Shown here piece by piece: positions 54,413 through 64,000 of a DNA stretch of 64,000 bases. Every line of letters begins with the position of its first letter. Within the stretch, counting starts at the first letter, position 1. The notes under the pieces are model-generated. The model was not told the DNA's origin. It did no database searches and worked only from the letters and a program-made list of their open reading frames with translations. Location: contig NZ_JADPMV010000002.1 of assembly GCF_018398425.1 (NCBI RefSeq), forward strand, positions 1,479,001 to 1,543,000, given 5' to 3'. Made by a program: the position numbers and the translations under genes. Source of the DNA: Pseudomonas lalucatii (lineage in GTDB: Bacteria; Pseudomonadota; Gammaproteobacteria; Pseudomonadales; Pseudomonadaceae).

Positions 54413-55267
54413 ATGCGCAAACTCAAGACCCTCCTCCAAGGCCTCGGCGCCGCCACTCTGGCGCTGGGCATGTCCAGCGCCATGGCCGCTGAGAAGCCGA
54501 CCCTGACCTTCGGCTTCGTCAACGGCTGGGACGACAGCGTCGCCACCAGCTACCTCGCCGCCGAAATCCTGGAAAGCAAGCTCGGCTACGACGTCGAGCT
54601 CAAGCCCCTCGAGCCGGCCATCATGTGGCAGGGCGTGGCCCGTGGCGACATCGACGGCCTGCTCTCCGCCTGGCTGCCGGTGACCCACGGCGAGTACTAC
54701 GCCAAGTTCAAGGACCAGCTGGAAGTGCTCGGCACCAACTACAACGACGCCAAGATCGGCCTGGTCGTGCCGGACTACGTCGAAGCCAAGAGCATCGCCG
54801 ACCTGAACGCCACCAAGGACGCCTACGACGGCAAGATCACCGGCATCGACGCCGGCGCCGGCATCATGCGCCGCAGCGAAGAGGCCATCGAGAAGTACCA
54901 GCTCGACTACAAGCTGATGCCGAGCTCCGGCCCGGCCATGGCCACCGCCCTGGCACGCGCCATCAAGAAGAACGAGGCCATCGTGGTGCCGGGCTGGGTA
55001 CCGCACTGGATGTTCGCCAAGTGGAAGTTGCGCTTCCTCGAAGACCCGATGGGCGTCTACGGCGAAGCCGAGCACGTCGATTCCGTGGTCAACCCGAGCT
55101 TCAAGGACAAGGCGCCGGAGGCCGTGGCCTTCCTCAAGAAGTTCAACTGGACCAGCGAGGAGATCGGTGCGGTGATGCTGGCCATCCGCGACGGCGCCAA
55201 GCCGGAGCAGGCCGCCAAGGACTGGGTCGCCCAGAACCCCGAGCGGGTCGACAGCTGGCTGAAATAA
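54413..55267 (+). CDS. Glycine betaine-binding periplasmic protein (BetX-like)
   Basis: 284 aa with a Sec signal (hydrophobic 8-22, cleavage near SSAMAAEK). A different branch of OpuAC proteins from CbcX: TFGFVNGWDDSVATSYLAAE, MWQGVARGDIDGLLSAWLP and VVPGWVPHWMFAKWKLRFLE, the last with several Trp residues for a cation-pi box. Monocistronic, own terminator, no permease, so it probably shares CbcVW. Similar to P. aeruginosa BetX in pattern. Confidence 0.85.
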   Translation: MRKLKTLLQGLGAATLALGMSSAMAAEKPTLTFGFVNGWDDSVATSYLAAEILESKLGYDVELKPLEPAIMWQGVARGDIDGLLSAWLPVTHGEYYAKFKDQLEVLGTNYNDAKIGLVVPDYVEAKSIADLNATKDAYDGKITGIDAGAGIMRRSEEAIEKYQLDYKLMPSSGPAMATALARAIKKNEAIVVPGWVPHWMFAKWKLRFLEDPMGVYGEAEHVDSVVNPSFKDKAPEAVAFLKKFNWTSEEIGAVMLAIRDGAKPEQAAKDWVAQNPERVDSWLK

Positions 55268-55282
55268 GCCCTGACTGGCAAC

Positions 55283-55316
55283 AACGAAAAAGCGGGCCTC
55301 GGCCCGCTTTTTCGTT
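55283..55316. terminator. Intrinsic terminator of the BetX-like gene
   Basis: 16-bp stem AACGAAAAAGCGGGCC and its complement with a 2-nt loop; the A- and T-runs are inside the stem. Confidence 0.9.
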
Positions 55317-55376
55317 CCTCCTTCCGGCGCGCCCGCGCCTGCCGCCGCCCGGCCACCGGCCCCGCGATCGGCATAT

Positions 55377-55396
55377 TTGATTGATCGACCAACAAA
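55377..55396. promoter_or_regulatory. BetI operator upstream of betI
   Basis: TTGATTGATCGACCAAC, an imperfect palindrome around GATC in an AT-rich patch 55 nt before betI. It shares TTGATTGATC with the stronger site before betB, which suggests autoregulation. Confidence 0.65.
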
Positions 55397-55450
55397 AACC
55401 GCCCTAGACTGCGCCCAATCCCCCGGGACCCTCAATCGCTGGAGACACCG

Positions 55451-56089
55451 ATGCCCAAGGTTGGAATGCAGCCCATCCGCCGCTCGCAGTTGATCGCCGC
55501 CACGCTCCAAGCCATCGACCAGGTCGGCATGGGCGAGGCCAGCATCGCCTATATCGCCCGCCTGGCGGGGGTCTCCAACGGCATCATCAGCCACTATTTC
55601 CAGGACAAGAACGGCCTGCTGGCCGCCACCATGCGCCACCTGATGCAGGCCCTGAGCCAGGCCTCGCGGGCGCGTCGCGCCGCGCTCGGCGAGGACAGCC
55701 CGCGCACCCAGCTGCGCGCGATCATCGACAGCAACTTCGACGACAGCCAGGTCAACGGCCCCGCCATGAAGACCTGGCTGGCCTTCTGGGCCGCCAGCAT
55801 GCACCACCCGTCCCTGCGCCGCCTGCAGCGGATCAACGACCACCGCCTGTACTCCAACCTCTGCGGCCAGTTCCTGCGCGCCCTGCCGCAGCAGCAGGCC
55901 CGCTCCGCCGCCCGCGGCCTGGCCGCGCTGATCGACGGCCTGTGGCTGCGCGGCGCCCTGTCCGGCGAGGCCTTCGACATCCAGCAGGCCGTGCAGATCG
56001 CCTACGACTACCTCGACCTGCAGCTGGCCAAGGCCGAAGGCCCCGCGCGCGCCGAGCGCCCGCGCCGCCTCAGCGGCAGCCCGCTCTGA
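55451..56089 (+). CDS. betI: Choline-responsive repressor BetI
   Basis: 212-aa TetR-family repressor, slightly longer than E. coli BetI (195) because of an Ala/Arg-rich tail. The helix-turn-helix lies at about 25-50 ([20 protein letters not shown]), preceded by the typical [14 protein letters not shown]. Choline releases it from DNA. GGAGAC precedes the ATG. It is separated from betB by 231 nt with its own operator. Confidence 0.95.
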   Translation: MPKVGMQPIRRSQLIAATLQAIDQVGMGEASIAYIARLAGVSNGIISHYFQDKNGLLAATMRHLMQALSQASRARRAALGEDSPRTQLRAIIDSNFDDSQVNGPAMKTWLAFWAASMHHPSLRRLQRINDHRLYSNLCGQFLRALPQQQARSAARGLAALIDGLWLRGALSGEAFDIQQAVQIAYDYLDLQLAKAEGPARAERPRRLSGSPL

Positions 56090-56201
56090 ATCGCTCCCGG
56101 CCCGCCTGACACGGGCCTTGCAGCGCGCCCAACGCACCTTTTTCGCCCCTCCAGAGACCGCCCGCCCCGTCGCAATCGGAGCCGGCCTTGTCGTTCCCGA
56201 C

Positions 56202-56233
56202 TATTTTTATTGATTGATCATTCAATAAAAATA
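56202..56233. promoter_or_regulatory. BetI operator upstream of betB
   Basis: A 32-bp palindrome, TATTTTTATTGA...TCAATAAAAATA, with only one mismatched base pair. It centres on TGATCA and closely resembles the E. coli BetI operator with its ATTGA/TCAAT arms. Placed 88 nt upstream of betB, over the likely promoter. Confidence 0.85.
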
Positions 56234-56320
56234 ACCTAGGCTGGTTTCCACTTTCACCGGCCAGGGCGCCCAGACGCCGCCCGCCAGCCCTGCGTAGATG
56301 ATCATCAAGAGGATTGCGCC

Positions 56321-57793
<1,473 letters not shown>

Positions 57794-57909
57794 ACCCCTG
57801 ATTGAGAGGGGCCCGCGACCGGCGGGCCCGGCGAGGCCCGGAGGCATTCCGGGACAGGTCTGGCGGCAACCCCCGGAATTCGCTCCGGGCGCAACAGCAG
57901 GAAGGTCCT

Positions 57910-59592
57910 ATGCGTGAAGAATTCGACTACATCATCATCGGCGCCGGCTCGGCCGGTAACGTGCTGGCCACCCGCCTGACCGAGGATGCCGACGTCAGCG
58001 TGCTGCTGCTGGAGGCCGGCGGCCCCGACTACCGCCTCGACTTCCGCACCCAGATGCCCGCCGCCCTGGCCTTCCCCCTGCAGGGCCGACGCTACAACTG
58101 GGCCTACGAGACCGACCCCGAGCCGCACATGGACAACCGCCGCATGGAATGTGGCCGCGGCAAGGGCCTGGGCGGCTCGTCCCTGATCAACGGCATGTGC
58201 TACATCCGCGGCAACGCCATGGACTACGACGGCTGGGCCAAGCTCGAGGGCCTGGAGGACTGGAGCTACCTGGACTGCCTGCCCTATTTCCGCAAGGCCG
58301 AGACCCGCGACATCGGCCCCAACGCCTACCACGGCGGCGACGGTCCGGTCAGCGTGACCACGCCGAAGAACGGCAACAACCCGCTGTTCCAGGCCATGAT
58401 CGAGGCCGGCGTACAGGCCGGCTACCCGCGCACCGACGACCTCAACGGCTACCAGCAGGAAGGCTTCGGGCCGATGGACCGCACCGTGACCCCCAAGGGC
58501 CGGCGCGCCAGCACCGCCCGCGGCTACCTGGACCAGGCCCGCGGTCGGCCCAACCTGAGCATCGTCACCCACGCTCTCACCGACCGCATCCTGTTCGATG
58601 GCAAGCGCGCCATCGGCGTCGCCTACCTGCGCGGCGAGAGCAACGCCGCGACCACCGTGCACGCCCGCCGCGAGGTGCTGCTGTGCAGCGGCGCCATCGC
58701 CTCGCCGCAGATCCTGCAGCGCTCCGGGGTCGGCCCCGGCGCGCTGTTGCGCGACCTGGACATCCCCCTGGTGCACGAGCTGCCCGGCGTCGGCCAGAAT
58801 CTCCAGGACCACCTGGAGATGTACCTGCAGTACGCCTGCAAGCAGCCGGTCTCCCTGTACCCGGCGCTGCAATGGTGGAACCAGCCGAAGATCGGCGCCG
58901 AGTGGATGTTCCTCGGCAAGGGCACCGGCGCCAGCAACCAGTTCGAGGCCGGCGGCTTCATCCGCAGCCGCGAAGAGTTCGAGTGGCCGAACCTCCAGTA
59001 CCACTTCCTGCCGGTGGCGATCAATTACAACGGCAGCAACGCGGTCAGGGAGCACGGCTTCCAGGCCCACGTCGGCTCCATGCGCTCGCCCAGCCGCGGC
59101 CGCGTCCACCTCAAGTCCAAGGACCCGCGCCAGCACCCGAGCATCCTGTTCAACTACATGTCCCACGAGCAGGACTGGCAGGAGTTCCGCGACGGCATCC
59201 GCATCACCCGCGAGATCATGGCGCAGTCCGCCCTCGACCCCTACCGCGGCCGCGAGCTGAGCCCAGGCGTCGAGGTGAACAGCGATGCCGAGCTGGACGC
59301 CTTCGTCCGCCGACACGCGGAAACCGCCTTCCACCCCTCCTGCTCCTGCAAGATGGGCGAGGACGACATGGCGGTGGTCGACGGCCAGGGCCGGGTGCAC
59401 GGCCTGGAAGGCCTGCGGGTGGTCGACGCCTCGATCATGCCGATCATCACCACCGGCAACCTCAATGCGCCGACCATCATGATGGCCGAGAAGATCGCCG
59501 ACCGGATCCGCGGCCGCACGCCGCTGCCGCGCAGCACCGCACCCTATTACGTGGCCGGCGGCGCCCCGGTGCGCCGGGCGGCGCAGCGCTAG
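57910..59592 (+). CDS. betA: Choline dehydrogenase
   Basis: 560-aa membrane-associated GMC flavoenzyme oxidising choline to betaine aldehyde and on to betaine. FAD-binding [18 protein letters not shown] at the N-terminus, GMC signature [15 protein letters not shown], catalytic-His region [10 protein letters not shown] and a C-terminal Asn in TGNLNAPT. The ATG at 57910 follows AGGAAGGTCC, 116 nt after betB. Confidence 0.96.
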   Translation: MREEFDYIIIGAGSAGNVLATRLTEDADVSVLLLEAGGPDYRLDFRTQMPAALAFPLQGRRYNWAYETDPEPHMDNRRMECGRGKGLGGSSLINGMCYIRGNAMDYDGWAKLEGLEDWSYLDCLPYFRKAETRDIGPNAYHGGDGPVSVTTPKNGNNPLFQAMIEAGVQAGYPRTDDLNGYQQEGFGPMDRTVTPKGRRASTARGYLDQARGRPNLSIVTHALTDRILFDGKRAIGVAYLRGESNAATTVHARREVLLCSGAIASPQILQRSGVGPGALLRDLDIPLVHELPGVGQNLQDHLEMYLQYACKQPVSLYPALQWWNQPKIGAEWMFLGKGTGASNQFEAGGFIRSREEFEWPNLQYHFLPVAINYNGSNAVREHGFQAHVGSMRSPSRGRVHLKSKDPRQHPSILFNYMSHEQDWQEFRDGIRITREIMAQSALDPYRGRELSPGVEVNSDAELDAFVRRHAETAFHPSCSCKMGEDDMAVVDGQGRVHGLEGLRVVDASIMPIITTGNLNAPTIMMAEKIADRIRGRTPLPRSTAPYYVAGGAPVRRAAQR

Positions 59593-59617
59593 CGCGGATC
59601 GCCGCGCCCTGATCGCG

Positions 59618-59638
59618 GCCACCGCCCCGGGCGGTGGC
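59618..59638 (+). terminator. Hairpin after betA
   Basis: GCCACCGCCC/GGGCGGTGGC around one base, 26 nt after the betA stop; no T-run. Confidence 0.5.
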
Positions 59639-59771
59639 GCAACGGCGCGCCAACCCGCCCACCCACTCCGACACAGGTAAGCACTATCGAAAGCACCTCA
59701 CGGCCGCCGTGCCTTGCGCGCCGGGTTCCCAGTAACTGAACTGAATTCTAATAAGAGAGGGTCCTACCCAA

Positions 59772-60968
59772 ATGCAGTCAGGAAAGATCGTCGTCGAGAA
59801 CCTGTACAAGGTCTTCGGCCAAAACCCGCAAGAAGCCATCGACCTGCTCAAGCAGGGCTGGAGCAAGGACAAGATCCTTGCCGAGAAGGGCGCCGTGATC
59901 GGCGTCAGCGACGTGTCCTTCAGCGTCGAGGAGGGCGAGATCTTCGTCCTCATGGGCCTCTCCGGCTCCGGCAAGTCCACCCTGATCCGCCTGATCAACC
60001 GCCTCATCGAACCCAGCGCCGGTGACGTCTACATCGACGGCCAGAACGTCGCCAAGATGGCCAACGCCGAACTGGTCGACCTGCGCCGCCGCGACATGAG
60101 CATGGTCTTCCAGTCCTTCGCCCTGATGCCCTCGCGCAGCGTGCTGGACAACGCCGCCTTCGGCCTGGAAGTGGCAGGCGTCGGCCGCAAGGAGCGCGAG
60201 AAGCGCGCCATGGACGTGCTCGCCCAGGTCGGCCTGGACACCTTCGCCCACAAGCACCCCCACGAGCTGTCCGGCGGCATGCAGCAGCGCGTCGGCCTGG
60301 CCCGCGCCCTGGCGGTGGACCCCTCGATGATGATCATGGACGAGGCCTTCTCCGCCCTCGACCCGCTCAAGCGCCGCGAGATGCAGGACCTGCTGCTGGA
60401 GCTGCAGAAGACCCACCGCCGCACCATCATCTTCGTCTCCCACGACATCGAGGAGGCCATGCGCATCGGCAACCGCATCGGCATCATGGAGGGCGGCAAG
60501 CTGATCCAGGTCGGCACCCCCCAGGAGCTGATCGACAAGCCGGCCAACGACTACGTGCGCAACTTCTTCGACACCGTCGACACCAACCGCTACCTCACCG
60601 CCGGCCAGCTCAAGGCCGACAGCGTGCCGACCTACGTGCACAACGGCGTGGCGCCCTGCGCCCTGACCGTGTGCCGGGAGCTGCAGGCGCAGGACAAGCA
60701 CTACGCCTTCGTCCTCGACGAACACCGGCGCTTCTGCGGCTCCATCAGCCTGGAGAAGATCGCCCTGATGGTCGACGGCGTCAATCCGCGGGAACTCAGC
60801 CGGGATCTGCTCAAGCCGGTCGAGCCGGTCGCCGAGGACATGCCGCTGGACCAGGTGATCGAGCGCCTGGTGGACAACGAGGGCCCCATCCCGGTGGTCG
60901 ACGCCAACGGCCTCTACAGCGGCGCCATCAGCAAGGGCCGCCTGCTCAACCGTATGCAGGGAGAATGA
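59772..60968 (+). CDS. cbcV: Choline/betaine/carnitine ABC transporter ATPase, copy 2
   Basis: 398 aa, same motifs as copy 1. The first 286 residues differ from copy 1 by about four (start QSG for KSG; Asn for Ser in RIGNRIG; Ile for Val in QELID). Residues about 287-353, in the CBS-like region, are strongly diverged (for example VAPCALTVCRELQ against VAPDANKVCQELQ), and the final 45 residues are identical. Expressed from its own upstream region, which shares nothing with that of copy 1. GAGAGGGTCC precedes the ATG. Confidence 0.94.
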   Translation: MQSGKIVVENLYKVFGQNPQEAIDLLKQGWSKDKILAEKGAVIGVSDVSFSVEEGEIFVLMGLSGSGKSTLIRLINRLIEPSAGDVYIDGQNVAKMANAELVDLRRRDMSMVFQSFALMPSRSVLDNAAFGLEVAGVGRKEREKRAMDVLAQVGLDTFAHKHPHELSGGMQQRVGLARALAVDPSMMIMDEAFSALDPLKRREMQDLLLELQKTHRRTIIFVSHDIEEAMRIGNRIGIMEGGKLIQVGTPQELIDKPANDYVRNFFDTVDTNRYLTAGQLKADSVPTYVHNGVAPCALTVCRELQAQDKHYAFVLDEHRRFCGSISLEKIALMVDGVNPRELSRDLLKPVEPVAEDMPLDQVIERLVDNEGPIPVVDANGLYSGAISKGRLLNRMQGE

Positions 60969-60969
60969 C

Positions 60970-61815
60970 ATGAGCGACAAGAAACTCGACCTGGGCAGCT
61001 GGGTCAACGACGTGGTCCAGCACCTGCTGGACAACTACAGCGGCGCCTTCGACAGCATCGGCAGCGTGGTCGCCGGCTTCTCCGAGGGCATCGAGGCCCT
61101 GCTGATGCTGCCGCCGGCCTGGCTGCTGATCGCCATCTTCGTCGGCCTCGGCCTGTGGCGCATCGGCTCGCGCTTCGCCGTCTTCACCGCCGTGTCCTTC
61201 GTCCTCATCGTCATGACCGGCTTCTGGGAGCAGACCGTGGTCACCCTCGGCCTGACCTTCTCCTCGACCCTGATCAGCCTGCTGCTGGGCATCCCCCTGG
61301 GCATCTGGGCCGCCCGCAGCGAGCGGGTGGCCACCACCATCCGCCCGGTGCTGGACTTCATGCAGACCATGCCGGCCTTCGTCTACCTGATCCCGGCGGC
61401 CATGCTCTTCGGCCTCGGCCGCGTGCCCGGCATCATCGCCACGGTGATCTTCGCCATGCCCCCGGCCGTGCGCCTGACCAACCTGGGCATCCGCCAGGTC
61501 AACAAGGAGATCGTCGAGGCCGGCCAGTCCTTCGGCTGCACCGGCCGCCAGCTGCTGTTCAAGGTGCAGCTGCCCAACGCCATGCCGTCGATCATGGCCG
61601 GGGTCAACCAGACCATCATGATGGCCCTGTCCATGGTCATCATCGCCTCCATGGTCGGCGCCGGCGGCCTGGGCAACGACGTGCTGGCGAGCATCCAGCG
61701 CCTGGATATCGGGCTAGGCTTCGAGAGCGGCATGGCCGTGGTCCTGCTGGCCATCATCCTCGACCGCATCACCGAGAGTTTCGGCACCAAGCAGACCGCC
61801 CCCGCAGCGGCCTGA
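60970..61815 (+). CDS. cbcW: Choline/betaine/carnitine ABC transporter permease, copy 2, frameshifted C-terminus
   Basis: 281 aa, identical to copy 1 through KQTAP. One C is then missing from a six-C run (five C at about 61799-61803 against six in copy 1). The protein ends in three Ala residues in place of the 15-residue SGLISWVNARFQRQ-type tail. All membrane segments and the coupling loop are kept, so it may still work. The old tail remains in the DNA just before cbcX copy 2. A sequencing error in the homopolymer is possible. Confidence 0.9.
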   Translation: MSDKKLDLGSWVNDVVQHLLDNYSGAFDSIGSVVAGFSEGIEALLMLPPAWLLIAIFVGLGLWRIGSRFAVFTAVSFVLIVMTGFWEQTVVTLGLTFSSTLISLLLGIPLGIWAARSERVATTIRPVLDFMQTMPAFVYLIPAAMLFGLGRVPGIIATVIFAMPPAVRLTNLGIRQVNKEIVEAGQSFGCTGRQLLFKVQLPNAMPSIMAGVNQTIMMALSMVIIASMVGAGGLGNDVLASIQRLDIGLGFESGMAVVLLAIILDRITESFGTKQTAPAAA

Positions 61816-61888
61816 TCAGCTGGGTGAACGCGCGCTTTCAACGTCAGTGAACGCGGTTCACTCTATCCAACCACCTAGGGAGTCACTC

Positions 61889-62833
61889 ATGAAGAAGTTG
61901 AAGACCATCGCCGGCCTCGGCCTGCTGTCCTGCACCCTGGCCCAGGCGGCCTGGGCCCAGGAGCCGGAGAGCTGCAAGCAGGTGCGCTTCGCCGAGATCG
62001 GCTGGGCCGACATCGCCGCCACCACCGGCGTCGCCATGACCCTCACCGAGGGCCTGGGCTACCAGCCGCGCAAGATCATGGCCTCGGTACCCATCGCCTT
62101 CACCGGCGTGAAGAACAGCCAGATCGACGTGTTCCTCGGCTACTGGGCGCCCTCCATGGACGCGGTGATCGAGCCCTTCACCAAGGACGGCGGCGTCAAG
62201 GTGCTGCCCACCCCGAACCTGGAAGGCGCCAAGTACACCCTGGCGGTGCCCACCTACGCCGCCGACGCCGGCCTCAAGAGCTTCCAGGACATCGCCAAGT
62301 TCAAGGACCAGCTGGGCGGCAAGATCTACGGCATCGAGCCGGGCAACGACGGCAACCTGCTGATCGAGCAGATGATCAAGGGCGACCAGTACGGCCTCGG
62401 CGGCTTCCGCATGGTCGAGTCCAGCGAGGCCGGCATGCTGGTCCAGGTCCAGCGCGCCGTGCGCAAGAAGGAGCCGGTGGTGTTCCTCGGCTGGGCCCCG
62501 CACCCGATGAACACCCAGTACGACATCACCTACCTGGCCGGTGGCGATGAGGTGTTCGGTCCCGACTTCGGCGCCGCCAAGGTCTACACCGTGGTACCGC
62601 CGGACTACGAGGCACGCTGCGCCAACGTCGGCAAGCTGCTGAACAACCTGCAGTTCAGCGTCGAGATCGAAAGCCAGCTGATGGAGAAGGTGCTGGAGAA
62701 GGAAGATCCCGCCGAGGTCGCCAAGAACTGGATCAAGGCCAACCCGGCCATGCTCGACAAGTGGCTCGCCGGCGTCACCACCTACGACGGCCAGGACGCC
62801 GTCGCCGCCGTGAAGAAACACGTCGGCCTCTAA
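61889..62833 (+). CDS. cbcX: Choline-binding periplasmic protein, copy 2
   Basis: 314 aa, no amino-acid difference seen from copy 1 and only a rare silent change at nucleotide level (for example GGCGCC for GGCACC at about 62148). Sec signal as in copy 1. The ATG at 61889 was chosen by match to copy 1; a further in-frame ATG 14 codons upstream lies in the shared leader. Confidence 0.93.
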   Translation: MKKLKTIAGLGLLSCTLAQAAWAQEPESCKQVRFAEIGWADIAATTGVAMTLTEGLGYQPRKIMASVPIAFTGVKNSQIDVFLGYWAPSMDAVIEPFTKDGGVKVLPTPNLEGAKYTLAVPTYAADAGLKSFQDIAKFKDQLGGKIYGIEPGNDGNLLIEQMIKGDQYGLGGFRMVESSEAGMLVQVQRAVRKKEPVVFLGWAPHPMNTQYDITYLAGGDEVFGPDFGAAKVYTVVPPDYEARCANVGKLLNNLQFSVEIESQLMEKVLEKEDPAEVAKNWIKANPAMLDKWLAGVTTYDGQDAVAAVKKHVGL

Positions 62834-62847
62834 GCGCTGCCCCCCGC

Positions 62848-62871
62848 AACGCCGCCCGAGCGGGCGGCGTT
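62848..62871 (+). terminator. Hairpin after cbcX copy 2
   Basis: AACGCCGCCCG/CGGGCGGCGTT, 11 bp with a 2-nt loop, no long T-run. Confidence 0.6.
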
Positions 62872-63010
62872 CGCCCTTCCACACAACAGCCCCGCCCGCA
62901 CGCCGGACGGTCCTTGCCCGTCCCTCCGCCATCGGCAATGATGAATACCCTCCCGGGTTGTCTCTTCCCGTCACCGGCCCCCCGCCGGGCCACGTGAAAG
63001 GAACCGCCGC

Positions 63011-64000
63011 ATGTTCGAGGCCTTCGCCGCCCTCAAGCGCCACTTCGCCGCCCTCCACTGCCGCGCCGAGCACTGGTCGCTGCGCTACGTGCGCCAGGAC
63101 CATCAGCAGCTGTGGGTGCGCAAGCAGGTCGCCGAGCCGCCACGCTTCGGCCGCGACGAGGGGGCGATGCTCAGCGTACGCAGCGCCGGGGTCGAGGCCT
63201 ATGCGGCGACCAGCGACCTGTCCCGCCAGGGCCTGCAGGCCGCCCTCGAACGGGCCGCCGAACTGGCGCGGCGCAGCGCCCCGCTGAGCCTGCTCGACCA
63301 GCGCGCCCTGGCGCCCTCCAGTGCCCGCGGCGAGTACCGTTCGCCCGGCTTCGAGCGGGCCTTTCCCACGCTCGCCGAGTGCTACCAGCTGCTGGCCGCC
63401 GAGTCGGCGGCGGTGCCCGCCGACCCGCGCCTGGTCAACTGGCGGGTCGGCCTCGAGTTGTGCGAGGTCGAGCAGCTCTACCTGAACAGCAGCGGCGCCG
63501 AGCTGAGCGCGCTGCAGCGCTTCGTCTACCCGCACCTCGGCGTCACCGCCCACGACGGCCACGACAGCCAGACCCGCCACCTCGGCGGCGCCCACCTCGG
63601 CCAGCAGGGCGGCGCCGAGGTGATCGAGCGCCTGGGCCTGGTCGGCGCCGCGCCGCGGGTCGCCGAGCAGGCCCTGCAGCTGCTGCTGGCGCCCAACACC
63701 CCGAGCGGCCCGCGCGACCTGCTGCTGATGCCCGACCAGATGATCCTGCAGCTGCACGAGTCCATCGGCCACCCCCTAGAGCTGGACCGCATCCTCGGCG
63801 ACGAACGCAACTTCGCCGGCACCAGCTTCGTCAGGCCCGAGGACTTCGGCCGCCTGCAGTACGGCTCCCGGCTGCTCAACGTGACCTTCGACCCGACCCT
63901 GCCCGAGGAGCTGGCCAGCTATGCCTTCGACGACGACGGCCAGCCGGCGCGCAAGGAGTACCTGATCCGCGACGGCCTGCTGCTGCGCCCCCTGGGCGGT
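63011..64000 (+). CDS. TldD/PmbA-family metalloprotease-like protein (partial, 3' end missing)
   Basis: 330 codons are open to the right edge. The zinc motif is LHESIGHPLELDRILGDE, the TldD-type HExxxH with the downstream acidic residue; LYLNSSGAELS and GTSFV are also typical. The ATG at 63011 follows AAGGAACC. TldD/PmbA proteins process peptides such as microcins and CcdA. This one differs from the housekeeping pair by its N-terminal region (MFEAFAALKRHFAALHCRAE). Relation to betaine metabolism unknown. Confidence 0.85.
   Translation, partial: MFEAFAALKRHFAALHCRAEHWSLRYVRQDHQQLWVRKQVAEPPRFGRDEGAMLSVRSAGVEAYAATSDLSRQGLQAALERAAELARRSAPLSLLDQRALAPSSARGEYRSPGFERAFPTLAECYQLLAAESAAVPADPRLVNWRVGLELCEVEQLYLNSSGAELSALQRFVYPHLGVTAHDGHDSQTRHLGGAHLGQQGGAEVIERLGLVGAAPRVAEQALQLLLAPNTPSGPRDLLLMPDQMILQLHESIGHPLELDRILGDERNFAGTSFVRPEDFGRLQYGSRLLNVTFDPTLPEELASYAFDDDGQPARKEYLIRDGLLLRPLGG

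Noticed and set aside
60970..61815. cbcW copy 2 as a pseudogene
   Set aside because: Only the last 15 or so residues are lost; all membrane segments and the ATPase-contact loop are intact.

Overview
The window looks like chromosomal DNA of a Pseudomonas (high GC, Shine-Dalgarno-led genes, and the gene order of the P. aeruginosa PA5372-PA5421 region, recalled from family knowledge and not searched). Almost all of it is one large onium-compound catabolic locus. It covers choline, glycine betaine, dimethylglycine, sarcosine, carnitine and gamma-butyrobetaine, and probably DMSP, with C1 recycling and transport attached.

Layout. 1-1230: start of an HD-GYP protein and a PlsC-type acyltransferase. 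1321-10413 (minus): glyA-soxBDAG-purU-fdhA, which takes sarcosine to glycine, serine and formaldehyde/formate. 10626-12572: TraX-family protein and threonine aldolase. 12600-17500: sulfite dehydrogenase sorAB and an EF-G paralogue, embedded among copies of a spaced 226-nt intergenic repeat. 17508-21368: accessory genes, namely a small membrane protein, a DHFR-like protein, a ClyA/HBL-like helical pore-forming toxin candidate and two tandem beta-class GSTs. 21609-24372: divergent gbcB/gbcA (betaine demethylation). 24534-25027: a candidate CbrB/sigma54-controlled CrcZ-family small RNA, not in the track of coding regions. 25209-30489: a fused CoA-transferase matching the DMSP enzyme DddD, with a divergent LysR regulator and a BCCT transporter. 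30875-37738: caiX-cdhC-cdhA-SDR-cdhB-gamma-butyrobetaine hydroxylase and divergent cdhR (carnitine). 37946-46178: dipeptidase, conserved protein, dgcA, dgcB, ETF alpha/beta (dimethylglycine to sarcosine). 46234-49198: gbdR, the likely master activator, and sdaB. 49536-62833: an orphan binding protein, then cbcVWX copy 1, a BetX-like binding protein, betI, betB, betA, and cbcVWX copy 2. 63011-64000: start of a TldD/PmbA-family protein.

How it works together. BetA and BetB oxidise choline to betaine, GbcAB removes one methyl, DgcAB with its ETF the second, SoxBDAG the third. Formaldehyde goes through FdhA, 10-formyl-THF through PurU, glycine through GlyA to serine, and serine through SdaB to pyruvate. 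Carnitine enters through CdhA/CdhC/CdhB as betaine, and gamma-butyrobetaine enters one step earlier. Five periplasmic binding proteins and two near-identical CbcVW ABC cores serve uptake.

Most notable: the CrcZ-like sRNA beside gbcA, a matching sigma54/CbrB-like arrangement at gbdR, the dddD module inside the betaine locus, the near-identical 3.06-kb cbcVWX duplication bracketing betX-betIBA, the 226-nt repeat with DnaA-box-like sites and a compensated hairpin, and the lone pore-forming toxin candidate. No tRNA, rRNA, CRISPR array, transposase or integrase was seen.
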